This document shows, in pieces, positions 14,489-24,895 of a DNA stretch of 35,611 nt. Positions within the stretch are counted from its first letter, which is position 1. Each line of letters starts with the position of its first letter. Position numbers and translations under genes: made by a program. A model generated the notes under the pieces. That model worked only from the letters and a program-made list of their open reading frames with translations. It was not told the DNA's origin and did no database searches. The DNA is from Lentisphaerota bacterium. Its GTDB lineage: Bacteria; Verrucomicrobiota; Kiritimatiellia; RFP12; JAAYNR01. The stretch spans positions 1-35,611 of the forward strand of contig VGWG01000019.1 of assembly GCA_016873675.1 (NCBI GenBank), written 5' to 3'.

Positions 14489-17400
14489 ATGAAACTGGAT
14501 CGCAGCAATCTTCTCGCCCGCGCGCTGGCGGCGCTGTGCTGCCTCCCGGCGGCGCTGTTCGCGCAGCCGGTGACCCCATCGGAAGCATGGGATGCGCCGC
14601 GCATCGCGGCGTGCCGGAAGTTAGCCGATAACGCCTATGCCGCACGAGATGTCGAGGCGGGCAATCTGCATCTCCGGGACCTGATCGCGAACTGTCCCGG
14701 CCGCTGGGATATTGCCTGCCCGGCGCTCAAAGTCATCCTCCGCGCGTCGAAAGATGGCCCGGACCACTGGCAGGAGTACGCGGCCCTCCGGTTGATCGCG
14801 GCCTATCGGGCTGACCGTATCCTCCCGACGGACCCGGCCCTGCGGGACGCGTGGGGCGCGCTCATCGCTATTCGGGGATACCAGGACCGGTTTCTCGAAG
14901 CCCAGGCGGAGATTGCAGCGCTTGAAAAGGCCATCGGCAGGGATGTGTGGGTGCAGTTCCTGGAGGCCGAGCTGTGCTATCAGGCGGACTCGTATGAGAC
15001 AGAGTCCCGCTTCGCTGAGATTGTTTCCACGCTCAGCGCCGACGACAACAGCGATCCGTACGTGCGGGCCGTGTGGCAAGCCATATACCCGGCTGATGGT
15101 CGTAAGCCGAGCGCCAAATATCTGGAAAGTGCCCTGGCTTATCAGCCGGGCCGTCTGCAACCCTCCAGCGCCCCGAGGAATCTGTCCTTCAAGGATTTCT
15201 CAACGAGATGGGAGGCGGTTCGCGATCCGCCGCCTGAAACCGTGCCGTCGCAGACGCATGCTCTGATTGGCGAAAGTCTGGAGCCGGGGCGATTCATTGC
15301 CGACGACAACACGGCCACGGCCGCCTGGCTGTGGACATTGATTGACCGGCATCTGCTGTCGCAAAAGCCCGACGCGCTGCTTCCGTTGCGCCGGCTGCAG
15401 CATGCTGAGGTTTCAAACGCCGGCACTGGCGGCTCGGCCGGAGCCCGCGACGCCGGTAGTCCGATCGCGCTCTTTCGCCGGTATCCGTGGACCGACGCCG
15501 GGCAGCGGCAGCTAATGGAATACGGCAGGCGGGAATTGTTGAACGGACACGCTGGATCGGCGCTGCGATCCTTCCGGGACGTCCTGTCGCACGCCTCGGA
15601 CCCGGCCCTGCGCTCCGAGGCTCAAGTCTGTCTGTGGCTGGCGCTTGCCCAGCAGGACGACCGGGACGCGTTCGAGGGGGCCTTCCGGGACGTGAATGCG
15701 GAGGAGCGCTATCCCTGGATGGGCGGAACGGAAACGGCCCGGGGCATCCGCGACCGGTTGGAGAAGGGCCTGCCCGAAGCCGCCCCGGAGCGACCGGCGC
15801 TGCGACTGGGCGATCTGGACCGGCACCTGGTCAGGATCCCCGCGCTCGCGCCTTGGCCGTCTTCCTGGCGGCAGGCTGGCGGCTCGAACGGGTCCTACGA
15901 CACCACGCTGATGAAGTCTCTTCCATTCATCCGCATCGGAATGCAGCTCCAGGATGGCGGATTGCTGGTCAGCGCCCCCAACATGATGGTCTGGTATCGC
16001 GCGGACCATCCCGGCAAGCCCGTGTGGCAGCGCACGGCGCGCTTCACGGATTCAATATTCAGGCGGCACCCCGGGATCTACCGCCCCCCCCTGATCGGCG
16101 GCCGCATCTACACGCGATGGGGATACAGCGATAGCTGCCCCTTCGACGTTGCCGCGATCGACAGCCGGACGGGCAGGCAGCTTTGGTCAACAGCGCAGGA
16201 CAACACGTGGCGCAAACAATCCGTATCCTTCCGGGGCGTCCGGCATTGGCCTCTGAACGATCCCGTCTACGCCGAGGGCCGACTCTACGTCCTGGCGGCC
16301 AAAATCGTGAACTCCGAGATGGAGGGGGTTTATCTTATCTGCATGGACCCCGATACCGGGGCGAGGATCTGGGCATGCCCGGTCTCCCGCGATAAGATGA
16401 GAGGCACCTCGGGCTGGTTGCCCGAATATAACACCGATCTGGCCCTCTATGGAAACGCGGTGACCTGCCATCAGGGCGCCGTGTACTGCGCCACCGGCGC
16501 GGGTATCGTTTCCCGCGTTGATGCCCGCGATGGCAGCCTGGAATGGGCGCACCGTTATCCGCGCACAAGGTATTCGCAGAAAGAAAGATCACGATCGTCC
16601 CCCTGGGATAGGGACCACTCCGTCGCGTGGGGGGCGCCGCCGCTGGTCGCGGGAAATCGGTTGATCTGCATGCCCCGCGACCACAACGGGGTGCTTGCCC
16701 TGGACGTTGAGACGGGAAAACTCGTCTGGCACAACGCGTTCGTGCATCCGTCGGGAGCGGTCGGGATCTTTGCGGGGGCGCTTCTAGTGTACGATTATCG
16801 GAACGTCGTCGCGCTGGACCTGGCGACCGGCGCAACGCGCTGGTTCCGGCCTTTCGAGGAAGGCGATCTCCGAGGCGCTCAACGGATAGGATCGTCGATC
16901 TACGTCGGCACTCCCGGCGGCCTTTGCCGGCTCGACGCGCGCTCGGGTGTCGTCGCCGAGCGGATGGCATGGGGCGAGACGGATCGGCACGTCCTCGATT
17001 ACGCGATTCTCGACACGGCCCTCTACGTTGTTTCGGATGAGGCCGTCCCGGTGGACGGTTTTGAAGAGGTCGCGTCCGTGAAGCCACCCGCCGCGGGCTC
17101 GGAAGGAAAGCTGGTGTTCCCGTTGCGGCGAGCCTGGCGGCTCGTGCGCGCTAATTCGCAACTGTATGTTCCGCCGTCCGAGGCCGGGCTGGGCGGCGCT
17201 GTATTTCTGCTCTCGGACGGCGTCCTCGAACGCCTTCGGCTCGACAACCCCACCCCCTCGGTCGCCTGGCAGCGGCTGGTGCATCCGGACCTGGCAGGCG
17301 TGCGCTTTGCCCCCGGCGGGGTCGTCCTCGACTACCCGGCGCGTCCGATGCTGCTGGACGGGGAAACCGGCGCCGTGCAACCGGCCGGCACCAGGCAGCC

Positions 17401-19363
17401 ATACGATCCGCCTCCGCTGTTTCGTCTGATCGGGAACGGCAACACGCCTTCCCGAATCTTCTCTGCCGCATTCCCCGGGAAGGAGGGCGAAGTCGTCGGC
17501 GCGAGGCCCGGCTTTATTCACGGAGAGCGCTACTACGACGCCGTAAACGAATCCGGCACCGTGAGAGCTTTCGATCTGAAGAGTGGGCGGATGCTCGCGA
17601 GCGGCTCGATCCCATCCTGGCCGGTGCCGGACCCACGAAGGGTCGCCGGGATCACCGACTTCCGCCTGGCAGGCGATTCGCTGGTTGTGCTCTCGGCCGT
17701 CCGGGGTGTGCGCGCCGATGTGTTCGACGCCGAGACCTGCGTTCACACGGGCGGTCAGGTGCTGGAGAAGGTTGAATGGACGCGATGGTCGCCGGATAAG
17801 CACAGCGGGGGCGACATGGCGGGCCGTCGAACCTGGGAAAACGAGATCGTTTCGGGACCGGGCTTGATCGCGGTGACCGACAGGTCCGGGCTGCATGTTT
17901 TTGTCCCGGCGGATCGGATGGGTGATCCGACGGGCGCGCTGCCATTTCCGAAGCTGTACCGCCGGCGCGAGCCGATCGTCGCGGATGGTTTGATCAATGA
18001 ATGGGAGCGGGGCGAACACGTGGAGGTGCCGCTTCGCTGCGCGGACGGCAAGCCCGCCAGCCTGTTCTTGGCGCAAGACGGCCAGAATCTCTTCGCGGCC
18101 CTCGCCTACGAAGACGCGCGGGTTGACCCGCTGCGGGGGACGGGCGTGTACAACGACGGAGACTGGGTAACCGTCGAGCAGGGCGACGGACCGTTCGTGC
18201 GCAACGCGCGGATCGGCCTCGACGGGAGCGGCGGAATCATCTTGACAGCCGAGCCGCGCGGGAAAGGGCGAACCATCGAGGCAACGGCAGGCATTGGGCA
18301 TGACCTCAAGACCCTCCGGCATGTCTACGAACTCGTCCTGCCTTTGACGCGGACCCGAACGTGGGCCCAGGGTTTGCTTTCCATGGAAGCTTTCGACGAG
18401 CGGGGCCTCGCCGGCCCGACCAAGATCATCGCGTTCAATGATCTCCAGATCGGGTATCACGCCCTCACGCGCGATGAGGAAGACGCCATCTTCACTCTTG
18501 TCCGCGAATTGCCCGACCTGCCGGAATCGCGCGCCTTGTACGCCAAGCTGGGGAAGATCTATGATGCGTGGTCGCTCAAGATGCCGCCGTATCCGCCCTC
18601 AAAAGGCCCCGTGGATGCGGCCAAGGCCGTCGAGGTTCTGCGTACGTACACGTCCGTTATCGGGCCGACCCAGTTCCCGTACACATGCTATAAACTCATG
18701 CAACGCTTCGGGGGCGCGGACGTCCTCCCGCCAGAGGTGCGCGCATGGTCGCAGCGAAAGGGGGAGATCGAGGCCAAACGACAGGGGCCGCACCAACTGA
18801 GCGCATCTTTCTGCGTCACCAACTGGCAGGTGCTGGGGTATTTTCCCTACCCGCCCGGCACGTCCAGCCTGGATATAGACTACCTCCAGGGTGTCGGCGG
18901 GGAGCCGCGGCACGTTCCGCACGACGATGTCGCCATCGCCACCGGCGCGGGCGGGACAGCCCGATGGCACCCTTACACCTCGCCGGGCGACGAGGTGGAT
19001 ATCTTCGATGTGAAGGACCTGAATCTCCCCTTTAGCGCTGCGGAGGAGCATTTCGTCGTCTATGCCGCCTGTTGGCTGAAGGCGGAGACGGACACCGAGT
19101 GCGAACTGCGAATGAGCACGGTGGACGACAGTTGGAGGCTTTACCTGGATCATGAACGTCTCGAGGATTACTCCTCTGTAAGGGGGGCGCCTGACGCCAA
19201 CGGCCCCAGGGTTCTCCTCGAAAAAGGATTGCACCTCGTTCTGGTCAAAGTCGCCGGCACCAAGCTGCCACCCGGAGCGGGCCATCGGGGGGTGTTCTCC
19301 TTCAGCCTGCGCGTGACGGATCCCTCCGGCGGCCGCCCCTTGGGCATTACGGTGTGGAATTGA
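14489..19363 (+). CDS. Giant secreted PQQ-propeller protein with CBM9-like domain
   Basis: A 1624-residue protein with signal peptide MKLDRSNLLARALAALCCLPAALFAQP. Residues about 30-440 are helical, perhaps TPR-like. Residues about 450-900 form a PQQ-type beta-propeller with repeats such as VAAIDSRTGRQLWST, ICMDPDTGARIWACP, VSRVDARDGSLEWAH, LALDVETGKLVWHN and VALDLATGATRWFRP. Around 1150-1345 is a CBM9/DOMON-like sugar-binding sandwich (IVADGLINEWERGEHVEV ... LAQDGQNLFAALAYED ... YNDGDWVTVEQGDG). Residues about 1440-1620 repeat the C-terminal module of the HEAT protein (NWQVLGYFPYPPG ... DDSWRLYLDHERLEDY ... LEKGLHLVLVKVAG). No dehydrogenase catalytic signature is evident, so the propeller is probably a binding scaffold. 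It lies 24 bp after the HEAT gene. Confidence 0.82.
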   Translation: MKLDRSNLLARALAALCCLPAALFAQPVTPSEAWDAPRIAACRKLADNAYAARDVEAGNLHLRDLIANCPGRWDIACPALKVILRASKDGPDHWQEYAALRLIAAYRADRILPTDPALRDAWGALIAIRGYQDRFLEAQAEIAALEKAIGRDVWVQFLEAELCYQADSYETESRFAEIVSTLSADDNSDPYVRAVWQAIYPADGRKPSAKYLESALAYQPGRLQPSSAPRNLSFKDFSTRWEAVRDPPPETVPSQTHALIGESLEPGRFIADDNTATAAWLWTLIDRHLLSQKPDALLPLRRLQHAEVSNAGTGGSAGARDAGSPIALFRRYPWTDAGQRQLMEYGRRELLNGHAGSALRSFRDVLSHASDPALRSEAQVCLWLALAQQDDRDAFEGAFRDVNAEERYPWMGGTETARGIRDRLEKGLPEAAPERPALRLGDLDRHLVRIPALAPWPSSWRQAGGSNGSYDTTLMKSLPFIRIGMQLQDGGLLVSAPNMMVWYRADHPGKPVWQRTARFTDSIFRRHPGIYRPPLIGGRIYTRWGYSDSCPFDVAAIDSRTGRQLWSTAQDNTWRKQSVSFRGVRHWPLNDPVYAEGRLYVLAAKIVNSEMEGVYLICMDPDTGARIWACPVSRDKMRGTSGWLPEYNTDLALYGNAVTCHQGAVYCATGAGIVSRVDARDGSLEWAHRYPRTRYSQKERSRSSPWDRDHSVAWGAPPLVAGNRLICMPRDHNGVLALDVETGKLVWHNAFVHPSGAVGIFAGALLVYDYRNVVALDLATGATRWFRPFEEGDLRGAQRIGSSIYVGTPGGLCRLDARSGVVAERMAWGETDRHVLDYAILDTALYVVSDEAVPVDGFEEVASVKPPAAGSEGKLVFPLRRAWRLVRANSQLYVPPSEAGLGGAVFLLSDGVLERLRLDNPTPSVAWQRLVHPDLAGVRFAPGGVVLDYPARPMLLDGETGAVQPAGTRQPYDPPPLFRLIGNGNTPSRIFSAAFPGKEGEVVGARPGFIHGERYYDAVNESGTVRAFDLKSGRMLASGSIPSWPVPDPRRVAGITDFRLAGDSLVVLSAVRGVRADVFDAETCVHTGGQVLEKVEWTRWSPDKHSGGDMAGRRTWENEIVSGPGLIAVTDRSGLHVFVPADRMGDPTGALPFPKLYRRREPIVADGLINEWERGEHVEVPLRCADGKPASLFLAQDGQNLFAALAYEDARVDPLRGTGVYNDGDWVTVEQGDGPFVRNARIGLDGSGGIILTAEPRGKGRTIEATAGIGHDLKTLRHVYELVLPLTRTRTWAQGLLSMEAFDERGLAGPTKIIAFNDLQIGYHALTRDEEDAIFTLVRELPDLPESRALYAKLGKIYDAWSLKMPPYPPSKGPVDAAKAVEVLRTYTSVIGPTQFPYTCYKLMQRFGGADVLPPEVRAWSQRKGEIEAKRQGPHQLSASFCVTNWQVLGYFPYPPGTSSLDIDYLQGVGGEPRHVPHDDVAIATGAGGTARWHPYTSPGDEVDIFDVKDLNLPFSAAEEHFVVYAACWLKAETDTECELRMSTVDDSWRLYLDHERLEDYSSVRGAPDANGPRVLLEKGLHLVLVKVAGTKLPPGAGHRGVFSFSLRVTDPSGGRPLGITVWN

Positions 19364-19402
19364 ACGATAGTATGAATGACGGCCATAAGGAGAGGTGCTA
19401 AA

Positions 19403-21349
19403 GTGAGACTTGCTTTTTCACAATCTTGTTGTCGGCGGGCGCAGGGTGCGCAGCGTCAGGTGAGCCAGAGGATGGCCCGTGCTCTGGTGTTCTCTGCGCT
19501 GGCCTCGACAGGTTGTGTGGGGGGCGGCATCGAGCCCGGACCTGTGACGGGGAGGGATAATATGCGAACAGATGCACGCATGGGAGCCCGCGAGGCCGAC
19601 ACTCAACCTGCGGCCTTCGTCGAACTCGCTCCGGGCGACGATATCCAGAAAGCGCTGGACCGGGCCGAACCGGGCGACACGATCATGCTGAAGGATGGCG
19701 TGTACTACCAAAGCCTGCTGATCGCCCGTGGCGGCTCGCCGGGGAAGCCGGTGACGCTGCGGGCCGCCCATGGCGGCGGCGCCACCCTCAGCGGGGCGGT
19801 GCCGCCCGCGCGTGCAACCCTGACATTCGAGCGGGTCGAGGGCGATCTGTACAAAGCCGCTGTTCCGCATCGCGTGTGGTGGGTGATGGTCGGCCCCCGC
19901 AACCTCGTCAACTATGGGCGCCTTGATTTGCTCAAGCAATTTCTCTTTCCGAATCAGTCCAACGGCACGCTCAAGCCGTGCGCTCCGGAAGGCTTCGCGT
20001 GGCACGATGGGATCCTCTATATCCGCCTGGAGAACGACGGCGACCCCAACTCCGAGCCCGTCGAGATCAGCCGCCTGACAGGAGGCGACGTGGACCCCGA
20101 ATTGGGAAAACCCGGCCACAAAGGGGAACATTGGGCGCCGGACACCGGCTTTGACGTGCCCGGGCTCGGCCATCTGTATTCCGAAACCATCGGCCTCATC
20201 ACCGTGAAGGCCGACAACGTCGTGATCGAAGGTCTCCGCCTGCACATGGGTGTGGGCGCGGCAGTGATCGTCCACGGCAACGATGTGACCGTCCGCGACT
20301 GCTATATCACCGGCGCGCACATCGGCATTTGCCAGCCCGACATCCTCGCGCTTCCACCGCACCAGACGCCCGGCGAGCGGCCGATCAGTCGCAGCAACCG
20401 CACCGGCTGCGGTCTGACCGTCGAGTATTGCGAGTTCACCGCCCCGCCCGGCTACGAAGCGGCGCGCCGCGGCGCCTGGAGCGGGTTGTACGCATCTAAT
20501 ATCTCGGCTGTGTTCATGAACTACGGCGGGGCGCGGTCGGTCGTTCGCCACAACTGGGTCTATGATTCGTCCCAAGACCACCTCCAGCCGCGCGGCAACG
20601 GAACCACCGATCCCAGGGACGCGGGCGAGATCGCCTACAACTTCCTCCAGAACTGCGGCGATGACACGATCGAGTTCGACAGCGCAACGCCGCTGAACCT
20701 CCGGGTGCATCACAACGTCATCGTGGATGCCCTGTGCCTTCTGTCTCTGTGTCCCGTGATGGGCGGCGGGCTGACCATCGATCACAATCTCTTCTACGCC
20801 TCGCCCGAGAACAACCCCCCGCGGTGCCCGTGGCTGAAGCTGGGCACCCCCTGGGGCAAGGGGTTGCCGACGCGCGGCGTGCGCCTCGTTCACAACACAG
20901 TGGTCCAGCCGCGTGGCTGCCTCCAGTGGTTCGGCGACAACCAACGCTATGAGGACATCCTCATGGAGAACAACGTCATCTACGTCGGTGAGGCGCAGGC
21001 ATGGAATTCCACCGACTTTTTAATCAGCCGTCACAACCTCTACTGCGGGCCGGGCGTGAAGGCGGAACACATGCCCCAGATGACCCATGGTCAGCAACCG
21101 TTCGTTTCGCTCAAGCCCATCGATTTCAACATCCGTCCGGACAGCGCGGCTGTGGATGCCGGCGCTACCGGTAAGGACGAGGAATACTTCCACACGTCTG
21201 CCGGCAAGGCCCCGGACCTCGGCGCCATCGAATGGGGCGAGACCTGGAAGTTCCCGCGCCCGGGACCGCGATGGGCCACCGGCCGTGAGATTTCCGGCCG
21301 GCCGGCGCTCCCGGCATCATTGCCTGGAAAATGGGTCGGAATGGAGTAA
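19403..21349 (+). CDS. Secreted right-handed beta-helix protein, putative lipoprotein
   Basis: A 648-residue protein. I chose the GTG at 19403 because GGAGAGG lies 7 nt upstream and the N-terminus then reads as an export signal (RLAFSQSCCRRAQ ... MARALVFSALASTGCVGGG). The Cys after STG could be a lipid attachment site, although the lipobox is imperfect. The mature part opens like polysaccharide lyases and related enzymes (DDIQKALDRAEPGDTIMLKDGVYYQSLLI ... GSPGKPVTLRAA) and continues with parallel beta-helix rungs rich in NVVIEGLRLHMG, VTVRDCYITGA, SVVRHNWVYDSSQD, GLTIDHNLFYA and VRLVHNTVVQPRG. It ends with a DSAAVDAGATG ... APDLGAIEWG tail typical of these proteins. Binding or cleavage of a complex polysaccharide is likely, but the substrate is unknown. 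It converges on the GH42-like gene with only 24 bp between them. Confidence 0.82.
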   Translation: MRLAFSQSCCRRAQGAQRQVSQRMARALVFSALASTGCVGGGIEPGPVTGRDNMRTDARMGAREADTQPAAFVELAPGDDIQKALDRAEPGDTIMLKDGVYYQSLLIARGGSPGKPVTLRAAHGGGATLSGAVPPARATLTFERVEGDLYKAAVPHRVWWVMVGPRNLVNYGRLDLLKQFLFPNQSNGTLKPCAPEGFAWHDGILYIRLENDGDPNSEPVEISRLTGGDVDPELGKPGHKGEHWAPDTGFDVPGLGHLYSETIGLITVKADNVVIEGLRLHMGVGAAVIVHGNDVTVRDCYITGAHIGICQPDILALPPHQTPGERPISRSNRTGCGLTVEYCEFTAPPGYEAARRGAWSGLYASNISAVFMNYGGARSVVRHNWVYDSSQDHLQPRGNGTTDPRDAGEIAYNFLQNCGDDTIEFDSATPLNLRVHHNVIVDALCLLSLCPVMGGGLTIDHNLFYASPENNPPRCPWLKLGTPWGKGLPTRGVRLVHNTVVQPRGCLQWFGDNQRYEDILMENNVIYVGEAQAWNSTDFLISRHNLYCGPGVKAEHMPQMTHGQQPFVSLKPIDFNIRPDSAAVDAGATGKDEEYFHTSAGKAPDLGAIEWGETWKFPRPGPRWATGREISGRPALPASLPGKWVGME

Positions 21350-21373
21350 ATCTAAGTCCCGGGCGCAAATCCG

Positions 21374-24300
21374 CTACTGGACGGTGAGTGGGAGCGTGTG
21401 GGCGGTCTTGCGGTCGAACAAGTCGCGCACGGTCAGCGCGTACTCGCCGGCCGGATCATTGAAGGCCACGGGCAGTTGCACCTCTTTGGGCTCGCGCCCC
21501 ACGATCGCCACTTGCTCCCAGTAGTCGGCCGGCGTTCCGTCGGGCCGCGCGACGGTCAGCTTGAGCGCGTGCAGCCCCGCGGCTTCCGGCACGTTCAGGC
21601 GCAGGATCGCCGTCTCGCCGGGCGACACCTTCGAGGAGGTCAGTTCCAGGTTCGGCCGCGGCAACTCGCGGGGCATCAGGGCGAAGAACGTCGCCCGGGA
21701 GGGGATCACGTCCATGACGAAGTCCCCGCCGAACCAGCCGGTATCCACCTTTCCAACCGCCATGTCGTTGCGTAAATCATACACCCAGTTCGTGGTGCCC
21801 CGCCCCGCGATGAAATGGGCTCTTATCTGCTCGCCTGTTTCGCGGAAGACGGCCACCAGCTGCATCTCGCCGTTGCGCCAGCGCTGCAGTTTGACGTTAC
21901 CCAGTACCTTCGGGCCCTTGAATTGGCACAGGTCGACCACCGGCGTCACGCCGGCCTGGCCGAGCAACCGCCGGAAGGCGTTCCAGACCGCCGGAGGCGT
22001 CGTCTCGGTGGACCCCTGATGGGTGAGTCCTGTGGCCACCTGGCGTGTCGGGAACTGCGACAGGGAGAAGTTCAGCAGCACCGCGCGGCCTTTGTCGTGC
22101 TCCCGCACGATCCAGACGGGCGTTTCACCGGCCGCGCCGAGGGCCGTTCCGCCGTCAAGGCGCGTGCCTGGGTCGACGACCGCGTCCTGCCAATCCAGCT
22201 TCAACGGCGCTTTCTCGTCCGGCAGTTGCACCGTCATCGCCGCCCGTGTTGCTTTCTGCCGGACGGGCCCCGCGACTCCGAAGAGGTCGTCGAGCGCGCC
22301 CCGGTCGCGGGGCTTGCAGTGGCCGTCGAACACGCCCGGCCTGAGATCCGCGATCACGGTGCCGCCGCGGCGGACGAAGTCCCGGACGATCTCAGCCTCC
22401 TTGTCGCCAAGCGCCAGGGCCTGGGCCAGCACCAGCACCTTGAACGTGTCGGGGGCGAACTCGCCGCGGGTCAGGGTGCGGTCGGTGACGTAGCGGAACT
22501 GCAGGTGCAGATCGTGGATCACCGTGAACCACGCCCGGTGGTTGGGCTCGTAGTCGTTGTACGACGGGCTGTCCTGCAGCGTGGCGGCGAAACCCGACGG
22601 CATGGAATAGAGCATGGCGATGCCGTCGTCCAGCATCTCGCACTGCATCAGCAGGTCGCCCAGGCCGTCGCGCACCACCTGCGTGTCCTTCAGCATCTCC
22701 CCGGCGATCGGCAGGATCCCGAGGTCGGGATCGATAAACCCTTCGTAGGCTCCCGATGTTGACCACATCCACCACCAGGCGCTATTGGCGCCGTTGACGA
22801 CCATGCGCCAGTACTTGCTTATCAGTCCGTCGGCCGTGTGATCGTATCCGAGCCAGTTGCCATACACCATGCTCTTGGGCGCCAGGGAGCGAATCATCTC
22901 GTCGGCGCTGCTGGCGTAGGGAACCCAGAAGTCCATCTCACGGCAGAACGCGTCGATGTCGCCACTCCGGGCGAAGCCGCCGCTACCCTCGAAACCGATG
23001 GCGGCTTGCGGATCGAGATTGCGCATGACATTCCGCCGGACCTTGGCGTACTGAACGAAGTTCCAGCGCAGAAAGGCCTGCCGGTCGTACCAACGGGGGT
23101 AGTTCCCCGCCTTGAGCGCGGCCTTCTCGTCCCCATCGTTCTTCTCGGACAGGTCCACTTCGTCGAAACTCGCGAACGCGGTGCCCCAGGACGCGTTGAG
23201 CGCGGCGATGTCACCATGCATCTCCTTGAGGAAAAGGCGGTAGCCAGGCAGCGTCTTGGGGCCGGGCGCGGCACCATACACGGCACCCTCGTCGCCGAGG
23301 GAGTACTGGAAGACGCCGTGGCCGCGCGCGCCGGTAAAATGTCGGGTGGACCAGCAGAGTTCCTCGGTCGGCGGGCTGATGGTCAGATGTCGCTGGGCGC
23401 TGACATTGCCGCCGGTCATCGGCACCCACGCCAGTTCGGAGGCGGCCGCAGCCGGCATGGGCTGCTTGGTGGTCACGATCGTGTTCACGCCGTAGCGCTG
23501 CATGCTCTCGGCCATATAGGGAGCCAGCGCCTGCTTGTCGCTGATGTCCCAGAGAACGAAGTTGTGCTTGCCCCGATGACGCTTGGTGACGTTGAAGAAC
23601 CGGTAGTCAGAAGCTGCCTCCCGGTCGCCGTCCAGCACCACGGCTTCCACCGTGATTAGCATCGGCATCTCTTTCCGGACGGGAAACTCAAAGTGAGCCG
23701 TCTTGACGTCCTGGCCGTCGCCGGCAGGTTTCACGTCCTGCCGCGCCAGAACGCGGCCGCGCCGGTCCTTGAGCTGAACGCGCACCGTCTGCCGGCCGAT
23801 GAGGTTCGTGACGCTGACCGTGCCGGCCAGCACTTCACCGATTTCGGCCCAGGCGGTTTTCAGGGCGATGTTTCTCACCGCAGTAGGGTCCGTCACCTGA
23901 AACGGCGCGGTGGCCCAGGTTTCCACTCCGCGATCGCCGCGGGCGATGATATCCACGTGGTAGCTCCCCGTGCGCAATATGGGCAGCCGCAGGCGAACCG
24001 CCTGGCCTACCTGGCCTTCGCCCAGAGGGCTCTTCTCGCCGTCACCGCGCCGCAGGACCGCCTGCCAGCGGACGTTGCCCTTCGGAACGTTCTTCCAGGC
24101 GACGGCAACGGAATCGGCCGGCAGATCAGCCCGCCGCACGTCCGCGGGCACGGTCATCTCGATTCGCATTTCGGGCGCGCGCCCCGCCGCCCAGAGCACC
24201 GCCCGTCCGAAACCCTCCTGCCAGTAGTCGTACGCCATCTCCCATCCGACCTGATAGGGGATGTCGGGCAGGCCGGGCAGAATGACGCCCCGGCCCTTGT

Positions 24301-24877
24301 CGGCGGTGAAGGCATGGGAACCGGCGGATCCGGAGAGATAGGCCGGCAACTCGCGGCCGTCTTGCCGGTTGGGAATCAGGCCGCCGTCTGAGGTGCCGAC
24401 GAGCACGACGCCCGCGCCCGCCGCGACCGCCCGCGCCAGGGCTTCCTTCGCGCCGTCCTGCGGCCATGTCGGCAGGTTCGTCGGCGACACACCCTGGAAG
24501 ATATAGACGTCGTACGGCTTTTGGGTCATCAGGGCGTGGATGCGCCGATCACCCGCCATGCCGCCCAGCCAATGGTACTTGTAGAACTTGTACCAGTAGA
24601 CCGGCGTCACCTCGACGTCGAAGCGCTGCATCAATTCGATGACGTGGCGTGCATGCGTTTCCATGCCTTCGCTGTTGCTCGCAACGAAGTAGAGCACGCG
24701 CGTGGTTCCCCCGGCATAGGGCTTTGCCCACTTCGTGTGCGGCGTCTCCAGTCGTAGCGACACCTTGTGGTATTCTTCGACCTCAGCATGTGAGCTCTCC
24801 CACGCCTCAGCCGGACGGGCGGCGGCCAGAAAAGACAAACCCGATAAACCGACAATCGCGAACCGATGGAGTATCAT
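21374..24877 (-). CDS. Secreted GH42-like glycoside hydrolase
   Basis: A 1167-residue protein with a signal peptide (MILHRFAIVGLSGLSFLAAARPAEAW) and AGGAG 5 nt before the ATG. Residues about 55-250 resemble a glutamine-amidotransferase-like, ThuA-like module (MQRFDVEVTPVYWYKFY ... YDVYIFQG). Beta-sandwich regions follow. Residues about 440-780 look like a clan-A TIM barrel, with FQYSLGDEGAVYG near 525 and IGFEGSGGFARSGDIDAF near 630 carrying possible acid/base and nucleophile Glu residues. A GH42 trimerisation-like domain (FKVLVLAQALALGDKEAEIVRDFVRRGGTVIADLRPG) and C-terminal beta domains complete the protein. Catalysis on a beta-linked glycan is inferred. The residue assignments are by pattern only and need a structure-based alignment. 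Confidence 0.75.
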   Translation of the reverse strand: MILHRFAIVGLSGLSFLAAARPAEAWESSHAEVEEYHKVSLRLETPHTKWAKPYAGGTTRVLYFVASNSEGMETHARHVIELMQRFDVEVTPVYWYKFYKYHWLGGMAGDRRIHALMTQKPYDVYIFQGVSPTNLPTWPQDGAKEALARAVAAGAGVVLVGTSDGGLIPNRQDGRELPAYLSGSAGSHAFTADKGRGVILPGLPDIPYQVGWEMAYDYWQEGFGRAVLWAAGRAPEMRIEMTVPADVRRADLPADSVAVAWKNVPKGNVRWQAVLRRGDGEKSPLGEGQVGQAVRLRLPILRTGSYHVDIIARGDRGVETWATAPFQVTDPTAVRNIALKTAWAEIGEVLAGTVSVTNLIGRQTVRVQLKDRRGRVLARQDVKPAGDGQDVKTAHFEFPVRKEMPMLITVEAVVLDGDREAASDYRFFNVTKRHRGKHNFVLWDISDKQALAPYMAESMQRYGVNTIVTTKQPMPAAAASELAWVPMTGGNVSAQRHLTISPPTEELCWSTRHFTGARGHGVFQYSLGDEGAVYGAAPGPKTLPGYRLFLKEMHGDIAALNASWGTAFASFDEVDLSEKNDGDEKAALKAGNYPRWYDRQAFLRWNFVQYAKVRRNVMRNLDPQAAIGFEGSGGFARSGDIDAFCREMDFWVPYASSADEMIRSLAPKSMVYGNWLGYDHTADGLISKYWRMVVNGANSAWWWMWSTSGAYEGFIDPDLGILPIAGEMLKDTQVVRDGLGDLLMQCEMLDDGIAMLYSMPSGFAATLQDSPSYNDYEPNHRAWFTVIHDLHLQFRYVTDRTLTRGEFAPDTFKVLVLAQALALGDKEAEIVRDFVRRGGTVIADLRPGVFDGHCKPRDRGALDDLFGVAGPVRQKATRAAMTVQLPDEKAPLKLDWQDAVVDPGTRLDGGTALGAAGETPVWIVREHDKGRAVLLNFSLSQFPTRQVATGLTHQGSTETTPPAVWNAFRRLLGQAGVTPVVDLCQFKGPKVLGNVKLQRWRNGEMQLVAVFRETGEQIRAHFIAGRGTTNWVYDLRNDMAVGKVDTGWFGGDFVMDVIPSRATFFALMPRELPRPNLELTSSKVSPGETAILRLNVPEAAGLHALKLTVARPDGTPADYWEQVAIVGREPKEVQLPVAFNDPAGEYALTVRDLFDRKTAHTLPLTVQ

Positions 24878-24895
24878 GGCGACTCCTGTCTATGG

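Noticed and set aside
16784-18460. 558-residue minus-strand frame opposite the PQQ protein
   Set aside because: The opposite strand carries clear PQQ and CBM9-like motifs, and this frame has neither a signal nor a domain.
14489-19363. PQQ-dependent alcohol dehydrogenase
   Set aside because: Propeller repeats are present, but I see no dehydrogenase catalytic or cytochrome motifs. The extra helical and CBM9-like regions indicate a binding scaffold.
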